A DNA stretch of 64,000 bases from Leadbetterella byssophila DSM 17132. GTDB taxonomy: Bacteria > Bacteroidota > Bacteroidia > Cytophagales > Spirosomataceae. Position numbers and translations under genes: made by a program. Location: positions 2,294,001 to 2,358,000 of the forward strand of contig NC_014655.1 of assembly GCF_000166395.1 (NCBI RefSeq), in the 5' to 3' direction. Shown one piece after another: positions 44,932 to 55,139 of the stretch. Position 1 is the first letter of the stretch. Each line of letters starts with the position of its first letter. The notes under the pieces were generated by a model. The model ran no database searches, was not told where the DNA came from, and was given only the letters and a program-made list of their open reading frames with translations.

Positions 44932-45666
44932 TTAGTACATGGTACCCTGAATCTCACGTGGCCTACCGCCCGGAGTGGTTACAAAGGCATCTATAAATGA
45001 CCCAAAATCAGGAGAAATGGCTACTACATCTTCGCCTTCAAATAAGACAGCATAGTATCTCCCGTTTATATTTTCTATCCTATAGTTTTCTTCCAAAAGA
45101 ATAATGGAATCCATTAAATCAAAGGCAATATCCCTGTCCTCCTCTGACTCAAAACCTTCTGATCTCAAATACAAAGTGGCATCCGGGTTATACACCCCAA
45201 AATAATGCTTCCCGTCCTCGTGCTGAAATTTAACATAACCGGTGATCCCATAGGAATCCCATATTCTCGGACGGTTTAAATACTGATCTACTTCCAGATA
45301 ATTCTGCAAATTCAAATGTGCAGATTTTTCCAGTAGCAACTTCAAAGCTTCTTCCGCCTTTGCCTTACTGCTAAAATCGCATGACCGACCTATCTCCTTT
45401 CTATTACCACTCTTAAGTACCAAATAATACTTCTTACTCACTTCCTCCACATTCCAACGCTCCCGTACCTCCAGGTTCTTCTTAACAGCAGCTATGCCCT
45501 TTGTCCGACTAGAAGCGTCAGCATATCCTTCACTTCTCAACAAAAGACTACCCTTTTGGTAACTGAAATAAAACTTCCCCGACTTCTCAAATAATGAAAA
45601 ACCTTCATTCTTAGGATCTGCAGGGTGACCTTCATACGACTTACACTTTAGATAATCGTCAACCAT
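44932..45666 (-). CDS. DUF1508 (YegP-like) repeat protein
   Basis: 244 residues built from repeated short beta-alpha units of the DUF1508/YegP type. Visible copies are GKFYFSYQKGSLLLRSEGYADASSR (about 31-55), KKYYLVLKSGNRKEIGRS (about 79-96), GKHYFGVYNPDATLYLRSEGFESEEDR (about 150-176) and GRYYAVLFEGEDVVAISPDF (about 202-221). No signal peptide. YegP-type proteins are linked to stress in some bacteria, but their molecular role is unknown. Confidence 0.82.
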   Translation of the reverse strand: MVDDYLKCKSYEGHPADPKNEGFSLFEKSGKFYFSYQKGSLLLRSEGYADASSRTKGIAAVKKNLEVRERWNVEEVSKKYYLVLKSGNRKEIGRSCDFSSKAKAEEALKLLLEKSAHLNLQNYLEVDQYLNRPRIWDSYGITGYVKFQHEDGKHYFGVYNPDATLYLRSEGFESEEDRDIAFDLMDSIILLEENYRIENINGRYYAVLFEGEDVVAISPDFGSFIDAFVTTPGGRPREIQGTMY

Positions 45667-45933
45667 ATAAATTATGAATGTTTAATCCACCGGAGTGAAA
45701 ATGTAAACTAATTTACAAAGCAGATTCCTCAAATCCTTAATTTCTAGACTCAAAAAAGTATTTATTACCCTTTTCTTCAATACTTTATTTGAAAAGTATA
45801 ATTATTCTGCATGCATACCGCTACCTCGCCTCAAACTCCTCAGTATAAAGCAGTAAATTGTGTACAATTGGCACAATTTTAAAAATTTTTATTATTTCTA
45901 CGCTTGTAGTATTTTGCCAAAAAATACCTTAAC

Positions 45934-47769
45934 ATGATTCGCTCTATCCTATTTCTACTTCTTAGTTTCCTAACTCTTTCACTAAAGGCTCAAGATCTCA
46001 TCCCTTTACCCGTTAAATGGGAAAAGAAGACGGGCACCTTCTCTGCGAAGAATGCCCTGGATATTGTTGTCTTAAACCCCGACCTAAGAAGCCAGGCAGA
46101 ATACCTGAAGAATATCCTGCCCAAAGGAAATCACCAGATACTATCCAAACCAGGGAGTAAGAATTCCATTATACTTGCTCTTAGCAAAAATGATCTATTG
46201 GGGACAGAAGGATATTCCCTTTCCGTAAAAGAAAAAGAGATCAGAATTACGGCAAATACCTCAAATGGCATTTTCTATGGCATCCAAACCCTTCGTCAAC
46301 TCTTACATGATGGGCAAGTCTCCCAAGGTGAAATCCTGGATTATCCGCGCTTCGGTTGGAGAGGTCTCATGCTGGACGTAAGCAGGCATTTCTTCACCGT
46401 AGAGGAAGTAAAGAAATACATTGATGTCATGTCTCAATATAAACTTAATGTATTCCACTGGCACCTTACAGATGACGAAGGCTGGAGAATAGAGATCAAA
46501 TCCCACCCTAAACTAACAGAAAAAGGAGCCTGGAGGGTAGAACGTCATGGCCGCTTCGGCGATCAAAGACCCTATCCAAAAGAAGGAGAAGAAAATACCT
46601 ACGGAGGTTTCTATACCCAGGAACAAATCAAAGATGTGATCCGCTACGCCGCAGAAAGAAACATCACCATTGTGCCGGAAATAGACCTTCCTGGCCATTC
46701 CATGGCCCTACTTACCGCCTATCCGGAATTATCTACGAAAAAGGAACCTAAGTTCGTAAACCCGGGTTCGAAATTCGCGGAATGGTACGGCGCTCACGAA
46801 TTCAAGATGCTGATTGAAAACACAGTAAACCCTGCAGATGAGAAAGTCTACCAAGTCATCAATGACATCATGGGCGAAGTAGCCGCTCTATTCCCGGGTG
46901 AATATATACATATGGGCGGAGATGAAGCCTATCATGGCTACTGGGAGGAAGACCCCTCAGTGCAGGAATTTATGAAGAAGAACCAACTAAAAGACACCAA
47001 AGAGCTTCAAGCCTATTTCGTCAGAAGAGTGAATGATATCATTGCTTCCAAAGGCAAAAAGATGATAGGCTGGGACGAAATCCTGGACGGTGGAGGACTT
47101 CCTAAGTCCACCGCTGTGATGAGCTGGAGAGGAACATCCGGTGGAATCAAAGCCGCCAAAGAAGGGCATTATGTAGTAATGTCCCCCACCACTTACGCCT
47201 ATTTAGACTACACCCAAGGGGATAAATCCGTAGAAAATCCTATCTATTCAGACCTTTCACTCGCCAGAACGTATGAACTAGAGCCCGTTCCGGATGGAGT
47301 GGAGCCAAAATACATATTAGGTGGACAAGGAAATTTATGGGCAGAAGTGATTCCAACCCTTAACTTCGCCTTCTACATGGCCTACCCTAGGGCTCTGGCT
47401 ATTGCAGAGAAGGTTTGGTCTCCAAAAGGAGCCAGTGATTTTAACGGATTTCTTAAACGACTAGACACCTATTTTACCCGCTTTGACGAAGCTGGAATTC
47501 CCATCTCCAAAGCCGTCTATGAGCCGGTGGTAGAAGTCAAGAAAGAGGGCGAAAAGTATTTCTTGCACCTCAAGACCTATTGGCCAGGAGCAGAAGTCTA
47601 TTATTCCTTAAATAATACCTATCCGGTGAAGTATTCCTCTAAGTATGAAGGTCCTGTAGAAATACCAAATGGGGATCTAAAACTCAGAACTCAGACCATA
47701 AAAGACGGAAAAGAATTAGGACGGGAACTAATCATACCCAGAGAGGACTTGATTAAGAGGGCAAAATAA
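45934..47769 (+). CDS. GH20 beta-N-acetylhexosaminidase, exported
   Basis: Removes terminal beta-GlcNAc or GalNAc by substrate-assisted catalysis. 611 residues: signal peptide (MIRSILFLLLSFLTLSLKAQ), GH20b N-terminal domain (about 22-130), and catalytic barrel (about 140-485) with GLMLDVSRHFF, FHWHLTDDEGWRIEIKS, PEIDLPGHSMALL and HMGGDEAYHGYW carrying the catalytic pair D330/E331. A C-terminal beta domain (FN3-like, about 520-605) follows. Likely substrates are chitin oligomers, muropeptides or glycoproteins. Its product could feed the NagB-LmbE enzyme encoded near 61 kb. Confidence 0.95.
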   Translation: MIRSILFLLLSFLTLSLKAQDLIPLPVKWEKKTGTFSAKNALDIVVLNPDLRSQAEYLKNILPKGNHQILSKPGSKNSIILALSKNDLLGTEGYSLSVKEKEIRITANTSNGIFYGIQTLRQLLHDGQVSQGEILDYPRFGWRGLMLDVSRHFFTVEEVKKYIDVMSQYKLNVFHWHLTDDEGWRIEIKSHPKLTEKGAWRVERHGRFGDQRPYPKEGEENTYGGFYTQEQIKDVIRYAAERNITIVPEIDLPGHSMALLTAYPELSTKKEPKFVNPGSKFAEWYGAHEFKMLIENTVNPADEKVYQVINDIMGEVAALFPGEYIHMGGDEAYHGYWEEDPSVQEFMKKNQLKDTKELQAYFVRRVNDIIASKGKKMIGWDEILDGGGLPKSTAVMSWRGTSGGIKAAKEGHYVVMSPTTYAYLDYTQGDKSVENPIYSDLSLARTYELEPVPDGVEPKYILGGQGNLWAEVIPTLNFAFYMAYPRALAIAEKVWSPKGASDFNGFLKRLDTYFTRFDEAGIPISKAVYEPVVEVKKEGEKYFLHLKTYWPGAEVYYSLNNTYPVKYSSKYEGPVEIPNGDLKLRTQTIKDGKELGRELIIPREDLIKRAK

Positions 47770-47774
47770 TAGGT

Positions 47775-48443
47775 ATGTCATCACATCACGTAGTTAGAGA
47801 GAAACAAGAACCGGCATTAATCATAGCGAACGGGGAGGCCTGTTCGGAGGACCTTCTAGGCCAATTACTCGAATGGTCTCCCACCGTTATCGTTCTGGAT
47901 GGAGCTCTGGAAAGAGTTCTGGACCTGGGAATCAAAGTGGACGTCATCTTAGGGGATTTCGATACTAGAAATCCAGAAGAACTTAAGATTCAACAGTACC
48001 CGGTCAAAGTAGTCCATACTCCCGACCAGGAATATCCAGATCTAGAAAAAGCCATACACTACCTCATACAGGAAGAATATCCCGCGGCAAACATCATTTG
48101 GGCCACGGGTAAAAGGGCGGACCATACCATGACAAACATCTCCATTCTATGCAGATATGCGAATAAAATCAGCCTCAAAATAATAGATGACTATTCTTGT
48201 ATTTTTCCAATACTGCCCCGCCCACACGTTTTCAAAAAATGGTATAAAAAGGGCACTAACATCTCCCTGATGCCTCTTGGTACCACCACAGGCATAACCA
48301 CAGAAAACCTGATGTATAACCTGCACGAAGGTACCCTGCAGTTGGGTTACAGAAACGGGAGTTCCAACAAGGTCCTGGAGGATGGCATGGTCAGTGTGGA
48401 TTTCTCAGAAGGCGACTTGTTGATTATGGAATGTAACGACTAA
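47775..48443 (+). CDS. thiN: Thiamine pyrophosphokinase
   Basis: Converts thiamine to thiamine pyrophosphate using ATP. 222 residues with an N-terminal catalytic domain (ALIIANGEACSEDLL; VIVLDGALERVLDLGIKVDVILGDFDT; DQEYPDLEKAIHYL; GKRADHTMTNISIL) and a C-terminal binding domain (ISLMPLGTTTGITTENLMYNL). The conserved GDFD and TDxxD-like acidic motifs are present, the second as HTPDQEYPD. It starts 5 bases after the GH20 gene and may be co-transcribed. Confidence 0.9.
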   Translation: MSSHHVVREKQEPALIIANGEACSEDLLGQLLEWSPTVIVLDGALERVLDLGIKVDVILGDFDTRNPEELKIQQYPVKVVHTPDQEYPDLEKAIHYLIQEEYPAANIIWATGKRADHTMTNISILCRYANKISLKIIDDYSCIFPILPRPHVFKKWYKKGTNISLMPLGTTTGITTENLMYNLHEGTLQLGYRNGSSNKVLEDGMVSVDFSEGDLLIMECND

Positions 48444-48535
48444 TAATTAATCCCTTAAATGTGGATAACTTTGTTAAAAAGTAGTGGATAACTTCTGAAG
48501 TTCCAAATTCATTTCCACAATTTTTATTAAATGGT

Positions 48536-48568
48536 ATCCTATGAAAAAAATTTCATAGGATTTTTTTT
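48536..48568 (+). terminator. Intrinsic terminator after thiN
   Basis: ATCCTATGAAA / TTTCATAGGAT, an 11-bp perfect stem with an AAAA loop followed by a T run. It separates the thiN unit from nrdA. Confidence 0.85.
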
Positions 48569-48700
48569 AGTCGGACACAGCCTCCTATTTTAGCTAAACA
48601 ATTGATAATTAGCAGCAGTCCTTTTTCGGACAATTTATATATTTTTAATAATCTCTCACCAGCCCTTCTGTTTATAATTTTTTTTGTACTTTTTTTTAAA

Positions 48701-48708
48701 TAGCTTTG
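48701..48708 (+). promoter_or_regulatory. Predicted -7 element of nrdA
   Basis: TAGCTTTG, a full TAnnTTTG match 47 bases before the ATG. The nearest upstream TTTG is only 14 bases away, too close for a standard -33 element. Confidence 0.4.
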
Positions 48709-48755
48709 GTAAGCAAACCAGTGAATGATAACTACTTAATAAAATTTCAACCTAT

Positions 48756-51218
48756 ATGTTTGTTGTAAAGAGAGACGGCCGACGGGAGTCTGTAAAGTTT
48801 GACAAGATCACCGCCAGAATTGAACGCCTATGTTATGGGCTGGATCCCTATTTTGTTCAGCCGGTAGAAGTAGCCATGAAAGTAGTGGCGGGGATCTATG
48901 ATGGGGTCACCACTTCCGAACTTGACACTCTGGCTGCAGAAACTGCCGCCTCCATGACCACCAAACATCCTGATTACGCTATTCTGGCTGCTAGAGTTGC
49001 TATCTCCAATTTACATAAGAACACGCTTAAGTCTTTTTCCGGCACCATGAAGTTGCTCTACCAATACGTAGACCCTAAAACCGGAGAAAATGCAGCTTTG
49101 ATTTCTAAAGAAACCTGGAAGATCATTCAGGCTAACGCTGCTTTATTGGACTCATCTATTATATACGACAGAGATTTTGGGTATGATTTCTTTGGTTACA
49201 AAACCTTAGAAAAATCTTACCTCATGAAGTTAAATGGGAAGATTGTTGAACGCCCTCAACACATGCTGATGCGCGTGGCTGTAGGTATACATGGAGAAAA
49301 CATTGAAAAAGCAATAGAAACCTATAACCTCCTTTCGGAGCGCTGGTTTACACATGCCACCCCTACCCTATTTAACGCAGGTACTCCTAAACCTCAACTT
49401 TCGTCCTGCTTCCTTTTAACCATGAAGGACGACAGCATTGAGGGCATATATGACACATTAAAACAAACGGCGAAGATCTCTCAGTCGGCCGGAGGAATAG
49501 GCCTTTCTATCCATAATGTAAGGGCTACAGGCTCCTATATCAAAGGCACAAACGGTACTTCAAACGGTATCATACCTATGCTGAGAGTATTCAATGATAC
49601 CGCCAGATATGTAGACCAAGGCGGTGGCAAGCGCAAAGGCTCTTTTGCCATCTATCTGGAACCATGGCATGCAGATATCTTTGAATTCCTCAACCTGAAA
49701 AAGAATCACGGTAAAGAAGAGGAAAGAGCTCGCGACCTATTCTACGCCCTTTGGACTCCTGACCTTTTCATGAAAAGAGTTGAGGCTAATGCAGATTGGT
49801 CCCTATTCTGCCCACACGAGTGTCCGGGATTAGCAGACACCTACGGAGAAGATTTCGAAAGATTATATACCAAGTACGAAGCAGAAGGCAAAGCCAGAAA
49901 AACCATACCTGCACAAGAGCTTTGGTTCCAAATCCTCGAATCCCAAGTAGAAACCGGTACTCCTTATATGCTGTACAAAGACGCTGCTAATAAGAAGTCG
50001 AACCAAAAGAACCTTGGAACCATCAAGTCCTCTAACCTGTGTACAGAGATAATAGAATATACTGCACCAGATGAGGTGGCGGTATGTAACCTGGCCTCCA
50101 TAGCCCTGCCTAAATTTGTAAATACAGAAGGACCAGCACCTAGTTTTGACTTTCAAAAATTATATGAAGTGACCAAAGTAGTCACTCGAAACCTGAACCG
50201 TATTATAGATATCAACTATTATCCGGTTCCTGAAGCCGAAAACAGCAATAAACGTCATAGACCTATAGGACTAGGGATCCAAGGCCTTGCTGATGCCTTC
50301 ATCCTGATGCGCTTCCCATTTGATAGCGAAGAGGCTCAAAAGCTCAACAGAGATGTATTTGAGACGCTTTACTTTGCAGCAATGGAAACTTCCATGGAAC
50401 TAGCCAAAGAAGAAGGACCATATTCCAGCTTTGAAGGATCTCCTATCTCCAAAGGTATCTTCCAGTTTGACATGTGGGATGTTACCCCGGATTCCGGACT
50501 TTGGGACTGGGAAGACTTGCGTAAGAAAGTGATGGAACACGGCGTGAGAAACTCTCTGCTCCTAGCTCCTATGCCTACCGCCTCCACTAGTCAAATCTTA
50601 GGAAATAACGAGTGTTTTGAACCATACACTTCAAATATCTATAGCCGAAGAGTACTTTCCGGAGAATTCGTAGTTGTGAACAAACACTTACTACGCGACC
50701 TGGTAAAAATAGGCCTTTGGAATGATACCATGAAGAACAAGCTGATAGCTGCCAATGGATCCGTACAGCAGATCCCTGAGATCCCTGAAGATCTAAAAGC
50801 ACTATACAAGACGGCATGGGAGATCAAACAAAAGTCCATCATAGACATGTCAGCTGACCGCGGCGCTTACATCTGCCAAAGCCAGTCCCTAAACATCTTC
50901 ATGACGGATCCGAACTTTGCGAAGCTAACCTCCATGCACTTCTATGCCTGGAAAGCTGGCCTGAAAACCGGTATGTATTACCTAAGAACTAAGGCTGCCG
51001 CTGATGCCGTGAAATTCACCGTAGACAGACAGGCCATAGCAGAGACAAGTCCGGTAACAGAGACGATACAAGAAAAACCCCTTGATTATAAAGGATATGC
51101 CAAAGAACAAGCAGAAAAAGCTGCTGCCAGCTTCCAAATGACGGAAGAAGAGCAAAAATATGCAGCCATGCAGTGTTCTCTTGACAATCCGGAAGGATGT
51201 GAAATGTGTGGATCTTAA
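48756..51218 (+). CDS. nrdA: Ribonucleoside-diphosphate reductase, alpha subunit (class I)
   Basis: Makes deoxyribonucleotides for DNA synthesis. The 820 residues open with an ATP-cone ([22 protein letters not shown], about 1-90), the allosteric on/off domain. The catalytic barrel follows with [16 protein letters not shown] (first redox Cys), [27 protein letters not shown] (radical Cys), [13 protein letters not shown] (second redox Cys) and [20 protein letters not shown]. The C-terminal tail ends in CEMC, the thiol pair that re-reduces the site. The beta subunit gene nrdB is not next to it. DnaA-box-like sites lie upstream. Confidence 0.96.
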   Translation: MFVVKRDGRRESVKFDKITARIERLCYGLDPYFVQPVEVAMKVVAGIYDGVTTSELDTLAAETAASMTTKHPDYAILAARVAISNLHKNTLKSFSGTMKLLYQYVDPKTGENAALISKETWKIIQANAALLDSSIIYDRDFGYDFFGYKTLEKSYLMKLNGKIVERPQHMLMRVAVGIHGENIEKAIETYNLLSERWFTHATPTLFNAGTPKPQLSSCFLLTMKDDSIEGIYDTLKQTAKISQSAGGIGLSIHNVRATGSYIKGTNGTSNGIIPMLRVFNDTARYVDQGGGKRKGSFAIYLEPWHADIFEFLNLKKNHGKEEERARDLFYALWTPDLFMKRVEANADWSLFCPHECPGLADTYGEDFERLYTKYEAEGKARKTIPAQELWFQILESQVETGTPYMLYKDAANKKSNQKNLGTIKSSNLCTEIIEYTAPDEVAVCNLASIALPKFVNTEGPAPSFDFQKLYEVTKVVTRNLNRIIDINYYPVPEAENSNKRHRPIGLGIQGLADAFILMRFPFDSEEAQKLNRDVFETLYFAAMETSMELAKEEGPYSSFEGSPISKGIFQFDMWDVTPDSGLWDWEDLRKKVMEHGVRNSLLLAPMPTASTSQILGNNECFEPYTSNIYSRRVLSGEFVVVNKHLLRDLVKIGLWNDTMKNKLIAANGSVQQIPEIPEDLKALYKTAWEIKQKSIIDMSADRGAYICQSQSLNIFMTDPNFAKLTSMHFYAWKAGLKTGMYYLRTKAAADAVKFTVDRQAIAETSPVTETIQEKPLDYKGYAKEQAEKAAASFQMTEEEQKYAAMQCSLDNPEGCEMCGS

Positions 51219-51219
51219 G

Positions 51220-51241
51220 AAGGGGGACAAAATCCCCCTTT
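51220..51241 (+). terminator. Intrinsic terminator after nrdA
   Basis: AAGGGGG / CCCCCTT stem with a 7-base loop just after the stop codon; the T tract is short. Confidence 0.7.
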
Positions 51242-51251
51242 ACCCTATACC

Positions 51252-52493
51252 ATGATACGAAGAAACTTTCTAGAACTACTGGGTGGTGCCGGATTGTACA
51301 CTACCCTTAAACCCTTAATGCCTGAATACCTGGAAAAGGTTAGTTTGCCGGGCACAGATGAAGATTATTGGGCTCAAATCCAACAAGCCTATACCACTTC
51401 CCCTCAAATCATCAATCTAAATAATGGAGGAGTTAGCCCCAGTCCGCAAATCGTACAGGATGCAGTGGAAAGGTATAACAAGTATGTTAACGAAGCTCCC
51501 TCCTATTACATGTGGAGAATCCTGGATCAGGGGAGAGAACCTCTGAGAGAAAATCTGGCCAAATATGCCGGTTGCTCTCCTGAAGAAATCGCCTTCAATA
51601 GAAATGCAACGGAAGCATTGGATACCGTTATCCTCGGACTTCCACTAAAAGCCGGAGATGAAGTGGTATTAAATCCCTATGATTATCCTAATATGCTTCA
51701 TGCTTGGCGACAAAGAGAAATGCGCGATGGCATCAAACTGAAGTTCGTCAAATTTCCCATAGGGACAGAAGATGAAACCAAAATAGTGCAGGCTTACCAA
51801 GAGCAAATGGGGCCACAAACCCGAGTGGTTCATATTACCCATGTGATCAATTGGAACGGTCAAATATTACCCACTAAAAAGATAGCAGACGCAGCCCATA
51901 AGATAGGCGCAGAAGTCCTCATTGACGGAGCCCACTCCTTCGCCCATCTGGATTACAAGATTCCTGATTTAGGGGGAGATTACTTTGGCACCAGCCTCCA
52001 CAAATGGTTGTCGGCTCCCATAGGCACAGGCATGCTTTGGATCAAAAAGGAAAAGATCAGCAAAATCTACCCCTTGGTTCCGAATGATTCTCCAAAATCA
52101 GACAATATACGAAAATTCGAAAACCTGGGAACTCGCCCTTTCCCCTTAGAGCAAGCCATAGGCATAGCCTTAAGATTCCAAGAAGCTATAGGGAATGTCA
52201 GAAAGGAAAATAGATTGAGATTCTTGAAAAACTATTGGGCAGAAGATGCAGCAAAAATGCCTAAGATAAAGATCAATACACCTTTTAATAACTCATGCGC
52301 CCTAGCACATGTAAGCGTAGAAGGTAAAACGGGAGGAGAGATTGAAAGCTACTTATTTAATAAGTTTAAGATTCACACCTCTCCCATTCAGTGGGAAGAC
52401 CTCAACGGAGTTAGAGTCACCCCACATGTGTATACTACATTAAAGGATCTCGACCGACTCAAAGAAGCCTTATACCAACTTAGTAAAGCATAA
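51252..52493 (+). CDS. Class V-type PLP-dependent aminotransferase-fold enzyme (isopenicillin-N-epimerase-like)
   Basis: 413 residues. The fold-type I PLP core shows GGVSPSP, FNRNATEALDTVILGL, HITHVINWNGQILP, VLIDGAHSFAHL (Asp binding the PLP ring) and GTSLHKWLSAPIGTG with the Schiff-base lysine. This subgroup includes isopenicillin N epimerase-like and cysteine desulfurase-like enzymes; the substrate is unknown. The N-terminus MIRRNFLELLGGAGLYTT resembles a twin-arginine export signal with the hydrophobic part shortened, so a folded, PLP-loaded enzyme may be exported. It is followed at once by an IS copy, so the 3' flanking sequence is not native. Confidence 0.82.
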   Translation: MIRRNFLELLGGAGLYTTLKPLMPEYLEKVSLPGTDEDYWAQIQQAYTTSPQIINLNNGGVSPSPQIVQDAVERYNKYVNEAPSYYMWRILDQGREPLRENLAKYAGCSPEEIAFNRNATEALDTVILGLPLKAGDEVVLNPYDYPNMLHAWRQREMRDGIKLKFVKFPIGTEDETKIVQAYQEQMGPQTRVVHITHVINWNGQILPTKKIADAAHKIGAEVLIDGAHSFAHLDYKIPDLGGDYFGTSLHKWLSAPIGTGMLWIKKEKISKIYPLVPNDSPKSDNIRKFENLGTRPFPLEQAIGIALRFQEAIGNVRKENRLRFLKNYWAEDAAKMPKIKINTPFNNSCALAHVSVEGKTGGEIESYLFNKFKIHTSPIQWEDLNGVRVTPHVYTTLKDLDRLKEALYQLSKA

Positions 52494-52498
52494 AAAAA

Positions 52499-54290
52499 GA
52501 GGGCGTCTCAAAACCTAAATGAGGCGTTCTCTTTGTTTTCAATTTATTTAGGCTGGGATTTCTTATTTGATTTTTTATATTCCAACCTCAGGAGGTTGAA
52601 TTTGCAAATAGTATTGAAAAAGGTCTCTCAGGAGGCCTTTTTTCGTATATTTTGTGCTATGGCCAATAGGCCGAACTCAATTTCGACCTTATGCTTACCC
52701 CGAAGCATAAATCGTTTAAAGCCGTGATTGCTTTTTATGTTTGCAAAGACGGGTTCCACATCGTAACACCTTTTCTTTCGCCTTTTTATTCCTTCTTCAC
52801 TGTTAAGAAGTTCATAGGCCTGCTTCCGCTGTCGCTCCAGTCGTTCATTGACTTGGACTATCCGATTCCCTTCCATCTTATTACAAGTTCCGTTTAGTGG
52901 ACAATGCCCGCAATTTTGGGCTTGATATTTTCTTGAGGTTTGTTCAAAACCTGTGCTGGTCTTCCTTTTACTCTCTCCAATGAAATTCATTTGCTGACCC
53001 ATCGGACAGATGAAACAGTCTTCTTGGGCATTGTAGAATAGCTTATCGGTACTAAATGGGTCCTGGTTATTGGTGTTCTGCTGTCGGTCAAAGAGATTGT
53101 ATTTGATGTAGGCCTTTACTTTTTTGCCTTCCAGTAAGGTATAATTTTCCTCAGAACCGTAGCCTGCATCTGCCGTGATAACTTTGGGAGCTTGCTGATA
53201 GCTTGCTTCATGCTGAGCTATATGCGCTGCCAGAGTGGTGGTGTCGTTGGGGTTGGGGTGAATCGTGTAATTTACAACGAATTGGTTGGAGCTGGAAATT
53301 TGAACATTGTAAGCCGGCTTCAATTGCCCATTCCTCATGTGATCCTCCTTTAACCTCATAAATGGGCTCCCTCATCCGTCTTGCTGTAACTGTTACGCTC
53401 TCCAAGAATCTGCTCCTGTTCTTCGTATTTGCCCATGTTCTGTGGAAAGTGTTTGGTGGCATAACTCAGTTTGCCTTTCACCTTCTTGTCAATATCTTTT
53501 TTCTTGCCCAAAACCTCATTGAGCTTATCGACGGTAGACTGTACTTTTTCTCTAGTAATGGTGGTGAAGTCAGGGGGATCGGGAAGGTTATCCTCTTTGC
53601 TGGCAACACTTTGAGCATATTCCCAAATGCCTTTCAATTGCTGCTTCATTTTCTCTTTATTGGTCGCAATAGCCTTTTTCCAAACAAAGGTGTAACGATT
53701 GGCATTGGCCTCTATTTTGGTCCCATCAACACAAACCTCTTCAATACTCAAAAGTCCTTCCTGGGCTAAAAGCTTAACTACTTCTTCGAACACACTTCGA
53801 AGACTTTCTCGAAGGCGGTCACTTCTGAAACGGTTAATGGTGTTATGGTCAGGATAGCTCATGCCGCTTATCCACATAAAATAAATACTCTCTTTACAGG
53901 CTGCCTCTATCTTCCTGCTCGAATATACATTGCTCACATACCCATAAACCAACACTTTAAGCAGCATCTGAGGATGATAACTGGAGGCACCGGTCAATTT
54001 ATACGAAGCATGCAGAGGAGCGAGATTAATTTTATTAATGACCTCATTGACCACCCGTACCGGATGATTCTTGGGAACCAGTTCCTCCAAACTTGGAGGC
54101 AATAGCATCATTTGCTGCTGGTCGTAAGGCTTAAAAGTGGGTTTTCTTGATGCCATACCCTTGATTTTTTATACCTAAATATATGAAAATCAGGATAATA
54201 ACGCAAGTTTTAAAGAGAAAATGTGAAGCCAAATCTAAAAAAACCTCGGCTTCAAAATAAAAAACGAGGGTGCCTTTATGAGACACCCTC
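52499..54290 (-). mobile_element. IS1182-family insertion sequence, copy 1
   Basis: A 1792-base element with imperfect terminal repeats: GAGGGCGTCTCA at the left and, complemented, GAGGGTGTCTCA at the right. It carries one transposase gene on the - strand, broken by a frameshift. A second copy of the same length lies at 58149-59940 in the same orientation; I counted about five base changes and four single-base indels between them. The left end follows the aminotransferase stop by 5 bases and the right end lies 7 bases from the fabI stop. No clear target duplication is visible. Confidence 0.88.
52628..54156 (-). pseudogene. IS1182-family transposase, frameshifted (copy 1)
   Basis: Read with one base restored, the product is about 509 residues. 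The N-terminal DUF772-type domain (FKPYDQQQMMLLPPSLEELV; SYPDHNTINRFRSDRLRES) is followed by the DDE core (CVDGTKIEANA with the first Asp, ITADAGYGSEENY with the second, CYDVEPVFANIKSNHG with the Glu) and a cysteine cluster (CFICPMGQ; CGHCPLNGTC). The frame breaks near 53360, where this copy reads AAATGGGCTCC against AAATGTGGCTCC in copy 2: one base is missing. Pieces: 54156-53356 and 53359-52628. Confidence 0.88.
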
Positions 54291-54297
54291 TTTCCTC

Positions 54298-55113
54298 TTA
54301 TTCAGGTTTGATCATTTCTAACACTTCAGCAGAAATTCCCGTCATAGAGAAACCTCCATCGTGGAACAAGTTCTGCATGGTTACCTTTCTAGTCAAATCA
54401 GAGAATAAGGTCACCACGTAGTCTGCGCAATCATCCGCGCTTGCATTTCCTAGTGGAGCCATTTTCTCAGCGAATTCATAGAAGTGGTCAAATCCACCGA
54501 TACCACCACCCGCACGGGTTTTAGTAGGAGATTGAGACACGGTATTCACCCTTACATTCTTCAATTTACCATAACGATAACCGTAACTACGAGCTATAGA
54601 CTCTAACATAGCTTTAGCATCTGCCATATCACTGTAGAAAGAGAACGTTCTCTGAGCAGCCATATAGGTTAAAGCTACTATTGAACCCCACTCATTGATG
54701 GCATCCTGCTTTTCAGCTACCTGCATGAATTTATGAAATGACATAGCAGAAATATCAATACTCTGCTTGTACCAATCGTAGTTCAAATCTCCGTATTCCT
54801 TACCTTTTCTAACGTTAGGGGACATACCAATGGAATGAAGAACAAAGTCTAACTTTCCACCTAAAACTTCAGTGGAGCGACTGAAAAGCTTCTCAATGTC
54901 TTCTAAGCTGGTAGCGTCTGCAGGAATGATTTCTGCATTACATTCCTCGGCAAGTTTATTGATTTCACCCATTCTCATAGCAATGGGGGCGTTGGTCAAA
55001 GTAAATATAGCACCTTCTTCTTTCGCTCTTTGTGCCACTTTCCACGCGATAGAATTTTCATCCAAAGCTCCGGAAATTATTCCTCTTTTTCCTTTAAGTA
55101 ATCCGTAACCCAT
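54298..55113 (-). CDS. fabI: Enoyl-[acyl-carrier-protein] reductase (NADH)
   Basis: Last reductive step of each fatty-acid elongation cycle; target of triclosan-type inhibitors in relatives. 271 residues of the short-chain dehydrogenase fold. The N-terminus LLKGKRGIISGALDENSIAW is the FabI-type nucleotide loop, HSIGMSP the substrate region, and Y160/K167 (YSDMADAKAML) the catalytic Tyr-x6-Lys pair, with a second conserved Tyr at 150. It stands between two IS copies in direct orientation together with the divergent helicase gene. Confidence 0.95.
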   Translation of the reverse strand: MGYGLLKGKRGIISGALDENSIAWKVAQRAKEEGAIFTLTNAPIAMRMGEINKLAEECNAEIIPADATSLEDIEKLFSRSTEVLGGKLDFVLHSIGMSPNVRKGKEYGDLNYDWYKQSIDISAMSFHKFMQVAEKQDAINEWGSIVALTYMAAQRTFSFYSDMADAKAMLESIARSYGYRYGKLKNVRVNTVSQSPTKTRAGGGIGGFDHFYEFAEKMAPLGNASADDCADYVVTLFSDLTRKVTMQNLFHDGGFSMTGISAEVLEMIKPE

Positions 55114-55139
55114 AGTATAGTATTTAATTATCGTAGCTG

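Larger units (their letters stand above)
48444..48755. other. Intergenic region with DnaA-box-like sites, upstream of nrdA
   Basis: A 312-base gap. It contains GTGGATAACTT twice as a direct repeat (48461-48471 and 48484-48494, 23 bases apart). The first includes TGTGGATAA (48460-48468), the exact complement of the DnaA box TTATCCACA; the second differs by one base. ATTTCCACA at 48511-48519 is a weaker box in the other orientation. A terminator hairpin and AT-rich sequence follow. The sites may let DnaA regulate nrdA, as in E. coli, or may belong to a replication-origin-type region; the first is preferred. Confidence 0.55.

Noticed and set aside
45667-45933. Possible RNA gene in the 267-base gap before the GH20 gene
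   Set aside because: AT-rich with no cloverleaf, no strong hairpin and no riboswitch-like conserved core that I could recognise.
53362-53769. 135-codon ORF on the + strand inside IS copy 1 (and its counterpart at 59012-59419 in copy 2)
   Set aside because: Antisense to the transposase; the N-terminal parts differ between copies only because of the transposase frameshift indels, so no protein is conserved.
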